Positions 42,527-51,371 of a stretch of DNA of 64,000 bases are shown one piece after another. The notes below the pieces were generated by a model that did not search any database, was not told where the DNA came from, and saw only the letters and a list, made by a program, of their open reading frames with translations. The position numbers and the translations under genes are program-made. Position 1 is the stretch's first letter; every line of letters begins with the position of its first letter. The DNA is from Demequina sp. TMPB413 (GTDB taxonomy: Bacteria; Actinomycetota; Actinomycetes; Actinomycetales; Demequinaceae), in assembly GCF_020447105.2 (NCBI RefSeq), contig NZ_CP096184.1, positions 2,480,001 to 2,544,000 of the forward strand. The letters run 5' to 3'.

Positions 42527-43966
42527 CTACGCCAAGTATTCGTCCACCAGTTTCTCTGCCAAGCCGACGTACGACGCTGGAGTCAGGGCGATGAGGCGCT
42601 CGGCGGCGTCGGCGGGAAGGCCAAGTCCTGCCACAAAGGTGCGCACGTCGTCGGCGTTGATGCGACGGCCGCGCGTGAGGTCGCGCAGAGTCTCGTAGGG
42701 GTTGTCCATGCCGGGCACGCCGGCGATCGCGGCGGCGCGCATGGCCGACTGGATGGGCTCGGCGAGCACCTCCCAGTTGGCGTCGAGGTCGGCCTCGAGC
42801 GCGGCGGGGTTGACGTCCAGGCCGGCGAGTCCGCGGCGCACGTTGTCGATCGCGAGCAGCGAGTGTCCGAACGCGACGCCGATGTTGCGCTGGCTGGTCG
42901 AGTCGGTAAGGTCGCGCTGCATGCGGCTGGTGACCAGGGTGGCGCCCAGGGTGTCGAGCAAGGCGGCGGAGATCTCGAGGTTGGCCTCGGCGTTCTCGAA
43001 GCGGATGGGGTTGACCTTGTGCGGCATCGCGCTGGACCCGATCGTCCCCTGGCCGCGCACTTGCGCGAAGAAGCCCAGCGAGATGTAGGTCCACACATCC
43101 GTGGCCAGGTTGTGCAGGATGCGGCCAAAGCGGGCGACGTCTGCGTACAACTCCGCCTGCCAGTCGTGCGACTCGATCTGCGTGGTCAGCGGGTTCCACG
43201 CGAGGCCCAGCCCCTCGACAAAGGTGCGAGACACTTCGACCCAGTCGGTACCGGGCACTGCGGCCGCGTGGGCCCCGAACGTCCCTGTCGCGCCGTTGAT
43301 CTTGCCCAGGTACTCGGCGCCCTCGACGCGACGTAGCTGGCGCGTCAAGCGGTGGGCGACGACTGCGAGCTCCTTGCCCAACGTCGTCGGCGTGGCCGGT
43401 TGGCCGTGGGTGCGGGCGAGCATCGGCTGGGACTTGGCGGCACGAGCCATCTCCGCCAACTCGCCCACCAGGCCCTGCGCGGCGGGCAGCCACACGTCGC
43501 GCACTGCGCCCTGAATCATCAGCGCATACGACAGGTTGTTGATGTCCTCCGACGTACACGCGAAGTGGACCAGCTCGCGTAGCGGCTCCAGCGAAGTGCC
43601 CGCGATGCGCGCCTTGATCACATACTCGATCGCCTTGACGTCGTGCACCGTCTCGCGCTCAAACGTGGCGTGCTCGGCGATGGTTGTGGCGTCGAAGTCT
43701 GCGGGGATGCCGCGCAGCAGCTCAGTCTCGGTCGCGGTGAGCGCGCGCACCCCCGGCACCGCGCCCACCTCGCACAGGTGAATGAACCACTCGACCTCGA
43801 CGTGCAGGCGCATGCGGTTAAGCGCCGGCTCTGACAGGTAGTCGACCAGCCCGGCGACGGCGCCGCGGTAGCGGCCGTCGAGCGGGCCGAGCGCGATGGC
43901 CGGCTCCAGGCCCGCGAGGGACACCGTAGGGATCAGCGGATGGGCGGCAGCATTCGGCGAGGTCAC
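42527..43966 (-). CDS. purB: Adenylosuccinate lyase
   Basis: 479-aa purine enzyme acting on adenylosuccinate and SAICAR. The superfamily signature GSSAMPHKVNP is present (about residue 315), with catalytic His regions in FACTSEDINNLSYA and ARTHGQPATPTT. Length equals the E. coli-type PurB. GTG start at 43966 with no evident ribosome-binding site; a parS-like sequence occupies the space 9-24 nt upstream. Confidence 0.96.
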   Translation of the reverse strand: MTSPNAAAHPLIPTVSLAGLEPAIALGPLDGRYRGAVAGLVDYLSEPALNRMRLHVEVEWFIHLCEVGAVPGVRALTATETELLRGIPADFDATTIAEHATFERETVHDVKAIEYVIKARIAGTSLEPLRELVHFACTSEDINNLSYALMIQGAVRDVWLPAAQGLVGELAEMARAAKSQPMLARTHGQPATPTTLGKELAVVAHRLTRQLRRVEGAEYLGKINGATGTFGAHAAAVPGTDWVEVSRTFVEGLGLAWNPLTTQIESHDWQAELYADVARFGRILHNLATDVWTYISLGFFAQVRGQGTIGSSAMPHKVNPIRFENAEANLEISAALLDTLGATLVTSRMQRDLTDSTSQRNIGVAFGHSLLAIDNVRRGLAGLDVNPAALEADLDANWEVLAEPIQSAMRAAAIAGVPGMDNPYETLRDLTRGRRINADDVRTFVAGLGLPADAAERLIALTPASYVGLAEKLVDEYLA

Positions 43967-43974
43967 GGCGTCAT

Positions 43975-43990
43975 TGTTTCACGGGAAACA
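43975..43990. promoter_or_regulatory. parS-like ParB binding site
   Basis: TGTTTCACGGGAAACA matches the bacterial parS consensus TGTTTCACGTGAAACA at 15 of 16 positions. Such sites cluster near the origin. ParA/ParB genes are not in the window. Confidence 0.65.
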
Positions 43991-44017
43991 CTCCGCGCCA
44001 GGGAGTGGCGGCTCGCG

Positions 44018-44413
44018 CTAGTCCTTCTTCTTGGCGCCGGGGATGATCGCCTCGAGCAGGCTGCTGACCAGCGCGATCACGACGGCGGCGAACAGGGTCT
44101 TCCAGAAGCCGCCCACCGTCAGCGTCGCGAAGTCGATCTTGTCCGTGATCCACGACGTCAGCCACAGCATGAACCACGCGATCACGAACGAGAACAGCCC
44201 AAGCGTGAGGATCTGCACAGGGAACGTCAGCACCTTGATGAGCGGCTTCAGGATCGCGTTGAGCAACACCAACACCACGCCGATGCTGAGGAAGACCAGC
44301 GGCCGATGCCACCAGTCTCCGTTCTCGCCACCGGTCACGGCAATGTCGAGAGGCAGTTCGGTGGCCACCCACACGGCCACTGCGGCAATCGCTGACTTGA
44401 TCACAAATCTCAT
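44018..44413 (-). CDS. Phage-holin-family (PF04020-like) membrane protein
   Basis: 131-aa protein with four membrane helices. The family core is readable: VLVLLNAILKPLIKVLTFPV, then LTLGLFSFVIAWFMLWLTSW. The tail is basic (PGAKKKD). It is not a prophage remnant; such genes are common single copies in actinobacteria with no settled role. Start ATG 44413, divergent from hisC with 36 bp between the starts. Confidence 0.85.
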   Translation of the reverse strand: MRFVIKSAIAAVAVWVATELPLDIAVTGGENGDWWHRPLVFLSIGVVLVLLNAILKPLIKVLTFPVQILTLGLFSFVIAWFMLWLTSWITDKIDFATLTVGGFWKTLFAAVVIALVSSLLEAIIPGAKKKD

Positions 44414-44449
44414 GCATCGATTCTGGCACGGCGCTGGCATGCTTGGACA

Positions 44450-45544
44450 ATGGTGCTACCAGAACCTTTACCCAACGTTTCCTCGTTGCCGCGCTACGTG
44501 CCCGGCGCTCGCGGCTCCGCTTCGGGCCCCGCGCCCATCAAGCTCTCCTCCAACGAGAACGCGCTGGCGCCGTTGCCTTCCGTCGCGCAGGCCATCGCCA
44601 CCGCTGGCGGCTCGGTCAACCGCTACCCCGACATGTTCGCTGGGGAGTTGGTGAACGCGCTCGCGGAGCGTCAGGGCGTGGCACCGGAAAACGTCATCGT
44701 GGGTGCCGGCTCGGTGGCGGTGCTCGCGCACCTGCTCCAGGCCTACGCCGGGCCAGGCCGCGAGGTCGTCTATGCATGGCGCAGTTTCGAGGCCTATCCC
44801 ATTCTCACGGCGCTTACCGGAGCGACCCCCGTGACCGCGCCCCTCGCGCCGGACGGACGGCACGACCTCGACGCGATGGCCGCGCTCATCACGGATGACA
44901 CGGCAGCGGTGATGGTTTGCTCTCCCAATAACCCGACCGGGCCCGCGGTCACGGCCGACGAGTTTGCCGCGTTCGTCGACAAGGTTCCGCCGTCCGTCCT
45001 TGTCGTTCTTGATGAGGCGTATGTGGAGTTCGTGACGGACGCTTCCGCCGTGGACGGCAACCGCTACATCGGCGACGACGCGTGGAAGGCCCATCCCAAC
45101 GTCGTCGTGCTGCGCACCATGTCAAAGGCCTACGGCCTGGCCGGCCTGCGCGTCGGCTTCGCCTTTGGCCTGTCCGATGTGCTCGCTCCTGTGCGTGCGT
45201 GCGTGACGCCGTTCTCGGTCTCCTCGGTAGCGCAAACGGCGGCTCTCGCCTCGCTCGCGGCACAGGACGAGTTGTTGGCGCGCGTGGAGGGCATCGTTGC
45301 CGAGCGGGAGCGCGTGGTCGCGGCCCTTGCCGCCGACGGCTGGTCGGTGCCCGACGCTCAAGGCAACTTTGTGTGGATTGGAGCCCGGGAACGCACCGGT
45401 GAACTGGTCGCGCACCTCGGCTCCCAGAGCCCGGCGATCTTGGTGCGACCCTTCGCTGACGAGGGGGTTCGCATCACGATCGGGGACCCAGAAGAGAACG
45501 ACGCCGTGATCGCTGGACTCGCGGGCTTGGGCTGGCGCGTGTAG
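44450..45544 (+). CDS. hisC: Histidinol-phosphate/aromatic aminotransferase
   Basis: 364-aa PLP-dependent class I/II aminotransferase. Visible: IKLSSNENALAP near the N-terminus, SPNNPTGP, DEAYVEF, and the lysine motif MSKAYGLAGLRVGF. It probably works in histidine synthesis or as the aromatic transaminase (pat) type; neither his nor aro genes are adjacent, so this cannot be settled here. Confidence 0.88.
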   Translation: MVLPEPLPNVSSLPRYVPGARGSASGPAPIKLSSNENALAPLPSVAQAIATAGGSVNRYPDMFAGELVNALAERQGVAPENVIVGAGSVAVLAHLLQAYAGPGREVVYAWRSFEAYPILTALTGATPVTAPLAPDGRHDLDAMAALITDDTAAVMVCSPNNPTGPAVTADEFAAFVDKVPPSVLVVLDEAYVEFVTDASAVDGNRYIGDDAWKAHPNVVVLRTMSKAYGLAGLRVGFAFGLSDVLAPVRACVTPFSVSSVAQTAALASLAAQDELLARVEGIVAERERVVAALAADGWSVPDAQGNFVWIGARERTGELVAHLGSQSPAILVRPFADEGVRITIGDPEENDAVIAGLAGLGWRV

Positions 45545-45628
45545 AAACGAGGTAGGTGCAGGTGGCGTCCCCGCTGCCAGTGCCCGACGGAAGTCGTCAC
45601 GACTGACGCCCCAAGGAAAGGACCGATC

Positions 45629-46390
45629 ATGCTTAGCTCTGTCAGGGTTTTGGCCCCAGAAGACAGCGAGGAGGTGGGCACCAGGGTCGCTGATTTCCTT
45701 GAGACGGCAGGGTGGACCGCCCTCATCGTGTCCATCGCGGTGCTCGTTCTCACGCTCATCGTGGGCGTTGCCATCGCCAAGAAGGCCGGCTACTCGGGAT
45801 GGTGGGGAGCGCTCGCCGTACTCGTGCCCGGCCTGGGGTTCATCCTGTTCCTGTTGTTCGGCATGTTGAAGTGGCCGGCGCTCAAGGAGCGTGACGAGGC
45901 GATCGGCGTGATCGAGGCGAACGACCTCATGTTGCCCAGCAGGGAGCGCGCCGCCATCAAGGAGGCCGAGCGACGCAAGCAGATCGAAGAAGAAGCCAGG
46001 CGTCGCATGGACCAGGCGCGGCTGGATCGGGAGAAGGCCGAGGCGGAGAGCGCGAGGTATCGCAGGGTTCAGGCCGACAAGAACGCGACCGCAGCGGTCA
46101 CTCCCGGCGCGGCGACGGCTGGTCCGCTTGCTGCGGCACCCGCAACTCCTGCCCAGAAGCAGCTTGCCGATCCCCCTGCCCCCAAGCCGGGCGACGGCCC
46201 TGCGGCCCCGCCGCCGGCCAAGGGCACTGAAGGCGCTGCCGACGCTCCTGCCGCCAAGCCTGCCGATGGCGCTGCCGACGCTAGTGCCAACAAGCCCGCC
46301 GACGCCGACTCGCGGAAGCCGCGCAGCACAGCGACCAAGAAGCCCGCAGCGAAGGCCCCTCCGGGTCAGGGGCCAACAGAGGACAAGTAG
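45629..46390 (+). CDS. Membrane protein with coiled-coil and Ala/Pro/Lys-rich tail
   Basis: 253-aa protein of unknown function. Two membrane helices (ALIVSIAVLVLTLIVGVAIA; ALAVLVPGLGFILFLLFGML) separated by the loop KKAGYSGWWG, like DUF805/signal-peptidase-adjacent proteins, then a charged coiled coil (RRKQIEEEARRRMDQARLDR) and a disordered tail built of ADAPAAKPADGAADA-type repeats ending in Lys/Arg. AAGGAAAGGA precedes the ATG. No known domain in the tail. Confidence 0.75.
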   Translation: MLSSVRVLAPEDSEEVGTRVADFLETAGWTALIVSIAVLVLTLIVGVAIAKKAGYSGWWGALAVLVPGLGFILFLLFGMLKWPALKERDEAIGVIEANDLMLPSRERAAIKEAERRKQIEEEARRRMDQARLDREKAEAESARYRRVQADKNATAAVTPGAATAGPLAAAPATPAQKQLADPPAPKPGDGPAAPPPAKGTEGAADAPAAKPADGAADASANKPADADSRKPRSTATKKPAAKAPPGQGPTEDK

Positions 46391-46426
46391 GCCTGGGCGG
46401 CCGCTCCCGTGGGTCGATCACTTGCC

Positions 46427-46461
46427 AACCTACGGAACCGTAGCCTACGCTTGCGTAGGTT
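46427..46461. promoter_or_regulatory. Operator-like double inverted repeat before the 2-oxoacid dehydrogenase operon
   Basis: Outer half-sites AACCTACG (46427-46434) and CGTAGGTT (46454-46461) are inverted. Between and overlapping them are two perfect palindromes: CTACGGAACCGTAG (46430-46443) and CCTACGCTTGCGTAGG (46444-46459). It lies 63 nt before E1-alpha. This resembles tandem sites for a dimeric repressor; the regulator is not identifiable here. Confidence 0.65.
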
Positions 46462-46523
46462 ACCGAGCGGTGCCTCCGCGCGGGACCACTGACCCACATC
46501 GTTGAGACCGCAAAGGGGTGCGC

Positions 46524-47654
46524 ATGGCAGGCATCGGGCCGCTGTCAGAAGAGGGACTCGTCCGCCTCCTTGACCACAAGGGCGAGCGAGTCGAGGATTC
46601 GAGGTTTGGTCCCTACGCCGCCGACATCACGGCCGACGACTTGCGCGGCTTCTGGCGCGACATGATGCTCACGCGAGCCTTCGACAACGAGTCGACCAGC
46701 TTGCAACGCCAGGGCGAACTGGGCCTCTGGGTCGCCTCGCTCGGCCAGGAGGCCGCCCAGATCGGCTCCGCGAGCGTGTTGCGCGATCCCGACTACGTGT
46801 TCCCCAGCTACCGCGAGCACGGCGTCGCCTTGAAGCGCGGTATCGACCTGCCCGAGATCCTGCGGACCTTCCGCGGCCACCAGCACGGAGCGTGGGACCC
46901 GGCGGCACACAACTTCCACCTCTACACCCTGGTGATCGGCGCGCACTCGCTGCACGCCGTCGGCTACGCGCAAGCCATGGACTGGGACGGGCTGGTCGGC
47001 TCCGGCAAGCCCGAGTCCGACGGGGCCGTGATCTGCTACTTCGGAGACGGCGCGACCAGCCAGGGCGACGTCAACGAGGCGCTCATCTTCGCCTCGGTGA
47101 ACAACGCGCCCATCGTGTTCTTTGTGCAGAACAATCAGTTCGCCATTTCCGAGTCCACCACGCGCCAGTCCAAGGTGCCGCTCGCTCAGCGGGCCGACGG
47201 CGTGGGCATGGAGAACGTGAGGGTCGACGGCAACGACGTCATCGCCGTGCACGCCGTGACGGCGTGGGCCATGGAGCACGCTCGCTCTGGTGCCGGCCCT
47301 GTCATGATCGAGGCCCTCACCTACCGCATGGGCGCACACACCACGTCTGACGACCCCACCAAGTACCGCACCAGGGCCGACGAGGACTACTGGCGCGAGC
47401 GCGACCCGATCGCCAGACTCGAGGCTCACCTGAACGCCCTCGGCGAGTTGCCTGAGGAGTTCGTGGAAGCCGTCGCGGCCGAGTGCAAGGAGATGGGCAA
47501 GCGCACGCGCGAGGCCGTCCGCTCGTGGCCCAAGCCCCCCAAGCACCTGATCTTTGAGCACGTCTACGCGGAGCCCCACGCTCGCGTCGAGGCGGAGCGC
47601 ACCTGGTTCGAGAACTACGAGGCGACGTTCGCCGACGCGGAGGTGGCCCGATGA
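46524..47654 (+). CDS. 2-oxoacid dehydrogenase E1 component, alpha subunit
   Basis: 376-aa thiamine-diphosphate enzyme subunit. The ThDP/Mg motif is intact (YFGDGATSQGDVNEA through NN), as is the phosphorylation-loop-like YRMGAHTTSDDPTKYR. Together with the next two genes it makes a branched-chain 2-oxoacid or pyruvate dehydrogenase complex; the substrate is not settled by sequence, though branched-chain type is favoured by the two-subunit E1. Start ATG 46524, AAAGGGG before it. No E3 gene is in the window. Confidence 0.9.
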   Translation: MAGIGPLSEEGLVRLLDHKGERVEDSRFGPYAADITADDLRGFWRDMMLTRAFDNESTSLQRQGELGLWVASLGQEAAQIGSASVLRDPDYVFPSYREHGVALKRGIDLPEILRTFRGHQHGAWDPAAHNFHLYTLVIGAHSLHAVGYAQAMDWDGLVGSGKPESDGAVICYFGDGATSQGDVNEALIFASVNNAPIVFFVQNNQFAISESTTRQSKVPLAQRADGVGMENVRVDGNDVIAVHAVTAWAMEHARSGAGPVMIEALTYRMGAHTTSDDPTKYRTRADEDYWRERDPIARLEAHLNALGELPEEFVEAVAAECKEMGKRTREAVRSWPKPPKHLIFEHVYAEPHARVEAERTWFENYEATFADAEVAR

Positions 47655-48718
47655 CCGCAACGTTGCCTTCACAGGACCAGGCCGCCTCGGAGGCGCCCAC
47701 GACGGTGCGCACTCTCACCCTCGCAGGCGCCATCAACGCGGGATTGCGTGCCGCCATGGATCGCGACCCCAAGGTCGTGCTGATGGGCGAGGACATCGGC
47801 GCGCTCGGCGGAGTGTTCCGCGTGACGGACGGATTGCACAAGGACTTCGGTGAGCGCAGGGTGATTGATACCCCGCTAGCCGAGTCTGGCATCGTCGGCA
47901 CCGCGATCGGCATGTCGATGCGCGGCTACCGTCCGGTGGTGGAGATTCAGTTCGACGGCTTCATCTTCCCCGCCTACGACCAGATCACCACGTCGCTCGC
48001 CAAACTGCACTACCGCTCTCAAGGCCGCGTCTCGGTGCCCGTCGTCATCCGCGTGCCCTACGCCGGAGGCATCGGCGCGATCGAGCACCACTCGGAAAGC
48101 CCAGAGGCCCTGTTCGCGCACACGCCAGGCCTCCGCATCATCACTCCAGCCACGCCTCAAGACGGCTTCGACATGATCCAGCAGGCGATCGCGTCGCCGG
48201 ACCCGGTGATGTTCTTCGAGCCCAAGGCCAGGTATTGGGACAAGGGCGAGGTGGACACCGCACGCGTGGCCGGCCAGTTGGGCGCCGACGCTGGCGCTTC
48301 TGCGGGCACAGCGGAGATGAGCAGTGCCCGCATCGCGAGCCCTGGCACCGACGTGACGCTGCTCGCATACGGGCCGACGGTGCGGCTGGCTTTGCAGGCT
48401 GCCGCCGTCGCGGCGAAGGACGGCATTTCGGTGGAGGTCATCGACCTGCGGTCCATCTCGCCGATCGACTTTGACACCGTGATCGCCTCGGTCAAGCGCA
48501 CCGGGCGTGCAGTGGTGGTGCACGAGGCGCCCGTGGCCTTCGGCACCGGCGCCGAGATCGCGGCCCGCATCAACGAGCTCGCCTTCTTCCGGCTCGAGGC
48601 ACCCGTGCTGCGCGTGGGCGGCTTCCACACCCCGTACCCTGGCTCCACCCACGAGCACGACTACCTTCCCTCACTCGACCGAGTGCTCGACGCAGTCGAC
48701 GCCGTGATGGCCCACTAG
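47651..48718 (+). CDS. 2-oxoacid dehydrogenase E1 component, beta subunit
   Basis: 355-aa partner of E1-alpha. Characteristic segments: VLMGEDIGALGGVFRVTDGL near the N-terminus, VEIQFDGFIFPAYDQI, and the C-terminal EVIDLRSISPIDFDTV with VVVHEAPVAFGTGAEIAA. The ATG overlaps the E1-alpha stop by 4 bp, so the two subunits are coupled. An Ala/Ser insert near 210-220 (GADAGASAGTAEMSS) is a small family variation. Confidence 0.92.
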   Translation: MTATLPSQDQAASEAPTTVRTLTLAGAINAGLRAAMDRDPKVVLMGEDIGALGGVFRVTDGLHKDFGERRVIDTPLAESGIVGTAIGMSMRGYRPVVEIQFDGFIFPAYDQITTSLAKLHYRSQGRVSVPVVIRVPYAGGIGAIEHHSESPEALFAHTPGLRIITPATPQDGFDMIQQAIASPDPVMFFEPKARYWDKGEVDTARVAGQLGADAGASAGTAEMSSARIASPGTDVTLLAYGPTVRLALQAAAVAAKDGISVEVIDLRSISPIDFDTVIASVKRTGRAVVVHEAPVAFGTGAEIAARINELAFFRLEAPVLRVGGFHTPYPGSTHEHDYLPSLDRVLDAVDAVMAH

Positions 48719-48726
48719 GAGTTCCG

Positions 48727-50250
48727 ATGCCCAAGTTCCAGAGTTTCCCGTTGCCAGACGCGGGCGAGGGTCTTACCGAGGCCGACGTGGTGACGTGGCG
48801 CGTCGCCGTGGGCGACCGGGTGGAGATCAACCAGCCACTGGTCGAGATCGAGACTGCGAAGTCCCTGGTCGAGCTGCCGTGTCCTGTTGATGGGATCGTC
48901 ACTGAACTGGTGGCGAGCGAGGGCGATACCGTCGAGGTGGGCTCGCCCATCTGCATCTTCGACATCGACCCCGACGGTCCGCCGGCGCCCGAGGGTGAGG
49001 CCCCCGCAGTCGCCGACCCGCCGCCTTTCGCGGACCACGCCGACGCCGCCCCCACCGCCCCCACCGCCCCCTCGAACCCCGCCGCCCCCTCGGACACTCC
49101 GAACCAAACCCGGGCCGACGCGCCGACCGGAACCGGCGTCGGCGAGGCTTCTCCCGGCGTGTCAGGCGCCAATCCGGTTCGTACTGTCGGGCAGGGTGGC
49201 GGGGCAACGGCCGACGCTGGGGGCACACAGAACGAGGGCTCGGGCGCCGTGCTTGTGGGTTACGGCGTCAAGGCCGACGCGGTGCACCGCCGCCCCCGCA
49301 ACGTCGAGGTGGTGGAGCAGATCGGCGGCGTAGGCGACACCGACTACCCCGTGCTTGCGAAGCCGCCGGTGCGCAAGCTCGCCAAGGAGTTGGGCGTCGA
49401 CCTCACCACGATCACTCCGTCCGGCCCAGGAGGGCTCGTGACGCGGGGGGACGTCGAGCAGAAGGTCAAGGCCACTGCGGCGCAGAGGCTCGCCACCTAC
49501 GCGAACGACGATCAGCCGTGGCTCGAGACCGGCTACTCGAACGACGACGGCCGCTCGACGCGCGTTCCCGTGAAGTCCGTGCGCAAGCGCACGGCCGAGG
49601 CGATGGTGCAGTCCGCCTTCACCGCGCCGCACGTGACGGAGTTCCTCACCGTTGACGTGACCGAGACCATGAACCTGGTGGCCAAGCTCAAGGCGGACAA
49701 GGACTTCGCCGACGTGCGGGTCACCCCCCTGTTGTTGGTCGCCAAGGCGCTGTTGCTCGCGGTGCGTCGCCACCCCGAGGTCAATGCCTCGTGGGACGAC
49801 GAGCGTCAAGAGATCGTCTACAAGCACTACGTCAACCTCGGCATCGCCGCGTCGACGCCCCGCGGCCTCGTCGTGCCCAACATCAAGGACGCCCACCGGC
49901 TGCCCCTGCACGCGCTCGCGACCGAGTTGCAGCACCTCACGGCCGAGGCACGCAGCGGCAGGGTCCCGCCCGCTCGCATGGCCGATGGCACCATCACCAT
50001 CACCAACGTGGGAGCGCTCGGCATCGACACAGGAACCCCGATCCTTAACCCCGGTGAGTCGGCGATTCTCGCGTTTGGCGCGATCCGCCAACAGCCGTGG
50101 GTTCACGAGGGCGAGATCCAGATTCGCTGGGTCACTCAACTCGCGCTCAGCTTTGACCACCGCTTGGTGGACGGCGAACTGGGCGCGCGGTTGCTGTACG
50201 ACGTGGGCCGCGTGATGAACGACCCGGCTCACGGGTTGGTCTGGGCCTAG
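48727..50250 (+). CDS. 2-oxoacid dehydrogenase E2 (dihydrolipoamide acyltransferase)
   Basis: 507-aa core enzyme. One lipoyl domain at the N-terminus with lipoylated lysine in ETAKSL (K45), a long Ala/Pro/Thr linker, a peripheral-subunit-binding domain (AKPPVRKLAKELGVDLTTIT), and a C-terminal acyltransferase domain with the catalytic FDHRLVDG (His478, Asp482). It is 8 nt after E1-beta. Its TAG stop sits in the CCTAGC that became the target duplication of the IS481 element. Confidence 0.93.
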   Translation: MPKFQSFPLPDAGEGLTEADVVTWRVAVGDRVEINQPLVEIETAKSLVELPCPVDGIVTELVASEGDTVEVGSPICIFDIDPDGPPAPEGEAPAVADPPPFADHADAAPTAPTAPSNPAAPSDTPNQTRADAPTGTGVGEASPGVSGANPVRTVGQGGGATADAGGTQNEGSGAVLVGYGVKADAVHRRPRNVEVVEQIGGVGDTDYPVLAKPPVRKLAKELGVDLTTITPSGPGGLVTRGDVEQKVKATAAQRLATYANDDQPWLETGYSNDDGRSTRVPVKSVRKRTAEAMVQSAFTAPHVTEFLTVDVTETMNLVAKLKADKDFADVRVTPLLLVAKALLLAVRRHPEVNASWDDERQEIVYKHYVNLGIAASTPRGLVVPNIKDAHRLPLHALATELQHLTAEARSGRVPPARMADGTITITNVGALGIDTGTPILNPGESAILAFGAIRQQPWVHEGEIQIRWVTQLALSFDHRLVDGELGARLLYDVGRVMNDPAHGLVWA

Positions 50251-50251
50251 C

Positions 50252-50275
50252 TGTACTGACCCGGATCGTTGTTGA
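50252..50275 (+). repeat. IS481 left terminal inverted repeat
   Basis: Begins TGTACTGACCCGGATCGTTG; agrees at 21 of 24 positions with the reverse complement of 51300-51323. Confidence 0.92.
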
Positions 50276-50344
50276 CGTAGGAGAGACCTCCGGGGTCGAG
50301 TTGGAGCTGTCTAGTTCTTCAGCTCGATTCCACGGAGGTCTCTC

Positions 50345-51328
50345 ATGTCCCACGCTAATGCCCGCCTGACTCCGGCCGGCAGACTCGTCATGGTCCAGCG
50401 CATCCAAACTGGTCGCGCAGTCGCCCATGTTGCAGCCGAGATGGGCATCTCACGCACGACCGCGTGGCGGTGGTGGCGTCGGTTTCGCGAACTTGGCCCG
50501 GCGGGCATGGTCGACAGATCGAGTTGCGCCCGCTCGCACCCATCCCGCACGAGTGCGTGCATCGAGACACGGGTGCGGATCATGCGTCACCTGACCCGAC
50601 GCGGCCCGGTGTTCATCGCAGGCAAACTTGGGATGCACGCCTCAACCGTTGGTCGCGTCCTTCACCGTCACACAGTGCCGTTGCTTCGGGACATCGACCC
50701 GGTCACCGGGACGGTGATCCGTGCCGTCCGCCGCTCCGCGCGGCGTTACGAACACGACCATCCGGGCTCCCTGATCCATATCGACGTGAAGAAACTCGGA
50801 CGCATCCCAGACGGCGGTGGATGGAGGTCGGACCCGACACAGAGCCCCGCTGTTCATCGAACGTCCCATCACCAAGTCGGCTACGACTACATCCACACCG
50901 TGATCGACGACCACTCCCGCGTCGCCTACGCCGAGATCCACGACGACGAGAAAGGCACCACCGCAGCAGGTGTCCTCGAACGCGCGATCGCGTTCTACGC
51001 CACGCTCGGCGTCAACATCGAACGCGTCATCAGCGACAACGCGTTCGCCTACCGACACTCCACCGCATTCCACGCCGTGATCGCCGCGCACGGCATCACC
51101 CAAAAGTTCATCAAGCCCCACTGCCCCTGGACCAACGGGAAAGTCGAACGCCTGAACCGGACCCTCGCAACCGAATGGGCTTACGCCCAGCCCTGGACAT
51201 CGAACACCGACCGCGCGTCCTCCTTGCAACCATGGCTCGACCACTACAACCTAGACAGAGCCCACCTCGGCATCGGCGGAGCCTCACCCATCGACCGAAT
51301 CAACAACGGTCGAGGTCAGTACACCTAG
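50345..51328 (+). CDS. IS481-family transposase
   Basis: 327-aa DDE transposase. An N-terminal helix-turn-helix (VAAEMGISRTTAWRWWRRFR) is followed by an rve integrase domain. Acidic triad: Asp in LIHIDVKKL, Asp in VIDDHSRVAY, Glu in NGKVERLNRTL. The frame runs through the right inverted repeat, and its TAG stop (51326-51328) is supplied by the CCTAGC target duplication, not by the element itself. Confidence 0.95.
   Translation: MSHANARLTPAGRLVMVQRIQTGRAVAHVAAEMGISRTTAWRWWRRFRELGPAGMVDRSSCARSHPSRTSACIETRVRIMRHLTRRGPVFIAGKLGMHASTVGRVLHRHTVPLLRDIDPVTGTVIRAVRRSARRYEHDHPGSLIHIDVKKLGRIPDGGGWRSDPTQSPAVHRTSHHQVGYDYIHTVIDDHSRVAYAEIHDDEKGTTAAGVLERAIAFYATLGVNIERVISDNAFAYRHSTAFHAVIAAHGITQKFIKPHCPWTNGKVERLNRTLATEWAYAQPWTSNTDRASSLQPWLDHYNLDRAHLGIGGASPIDRINNGRGQYT
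51300..51323 (-). repeat. IS481 right terminal inverted repeat
   Basis: Reads TGTACTGACCTCGACCGTTG on the minus strand; the last codons of the transposase lie inside it. Confidence 0.92.
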
Positions 51329-51371
51329 CCCACACCGCGGCGTCGGCCGTCGCCTGGGCTGGCGAGGGGGC

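Larger units (their letters stand above)
50252..51323 (+). mobile_element. IS481-family insertion sequence, intact
   Basis: 1,072-bp element. Terminal inverted repeats of 24 bp agree at 21 positions; both ends read TGTACTGACC inward and share GTTGTTGA. It is bordered by a 6-bp duplication CCTAGC (50246-50251 and 51324-51329), which fits the NCTAGN target known for IS481. The transposase frame is intact, so insertion looks recent. It separates the E2 gene from whatever once followed. Confidence 0.95.

Noticed and set aside
44018-44413. Prophage remnant suggested by the holin-family match
   Set aside because: Single membrane-protein gene with no other phage genes; the family is common in bacterial chromosomes outside prophages.
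46545-47672. 375-aa open frame antisense to E1-alpha
   Set aside because: Opposite strand of a conserved ThDP enzyme; no own ribosome-binding site or family.
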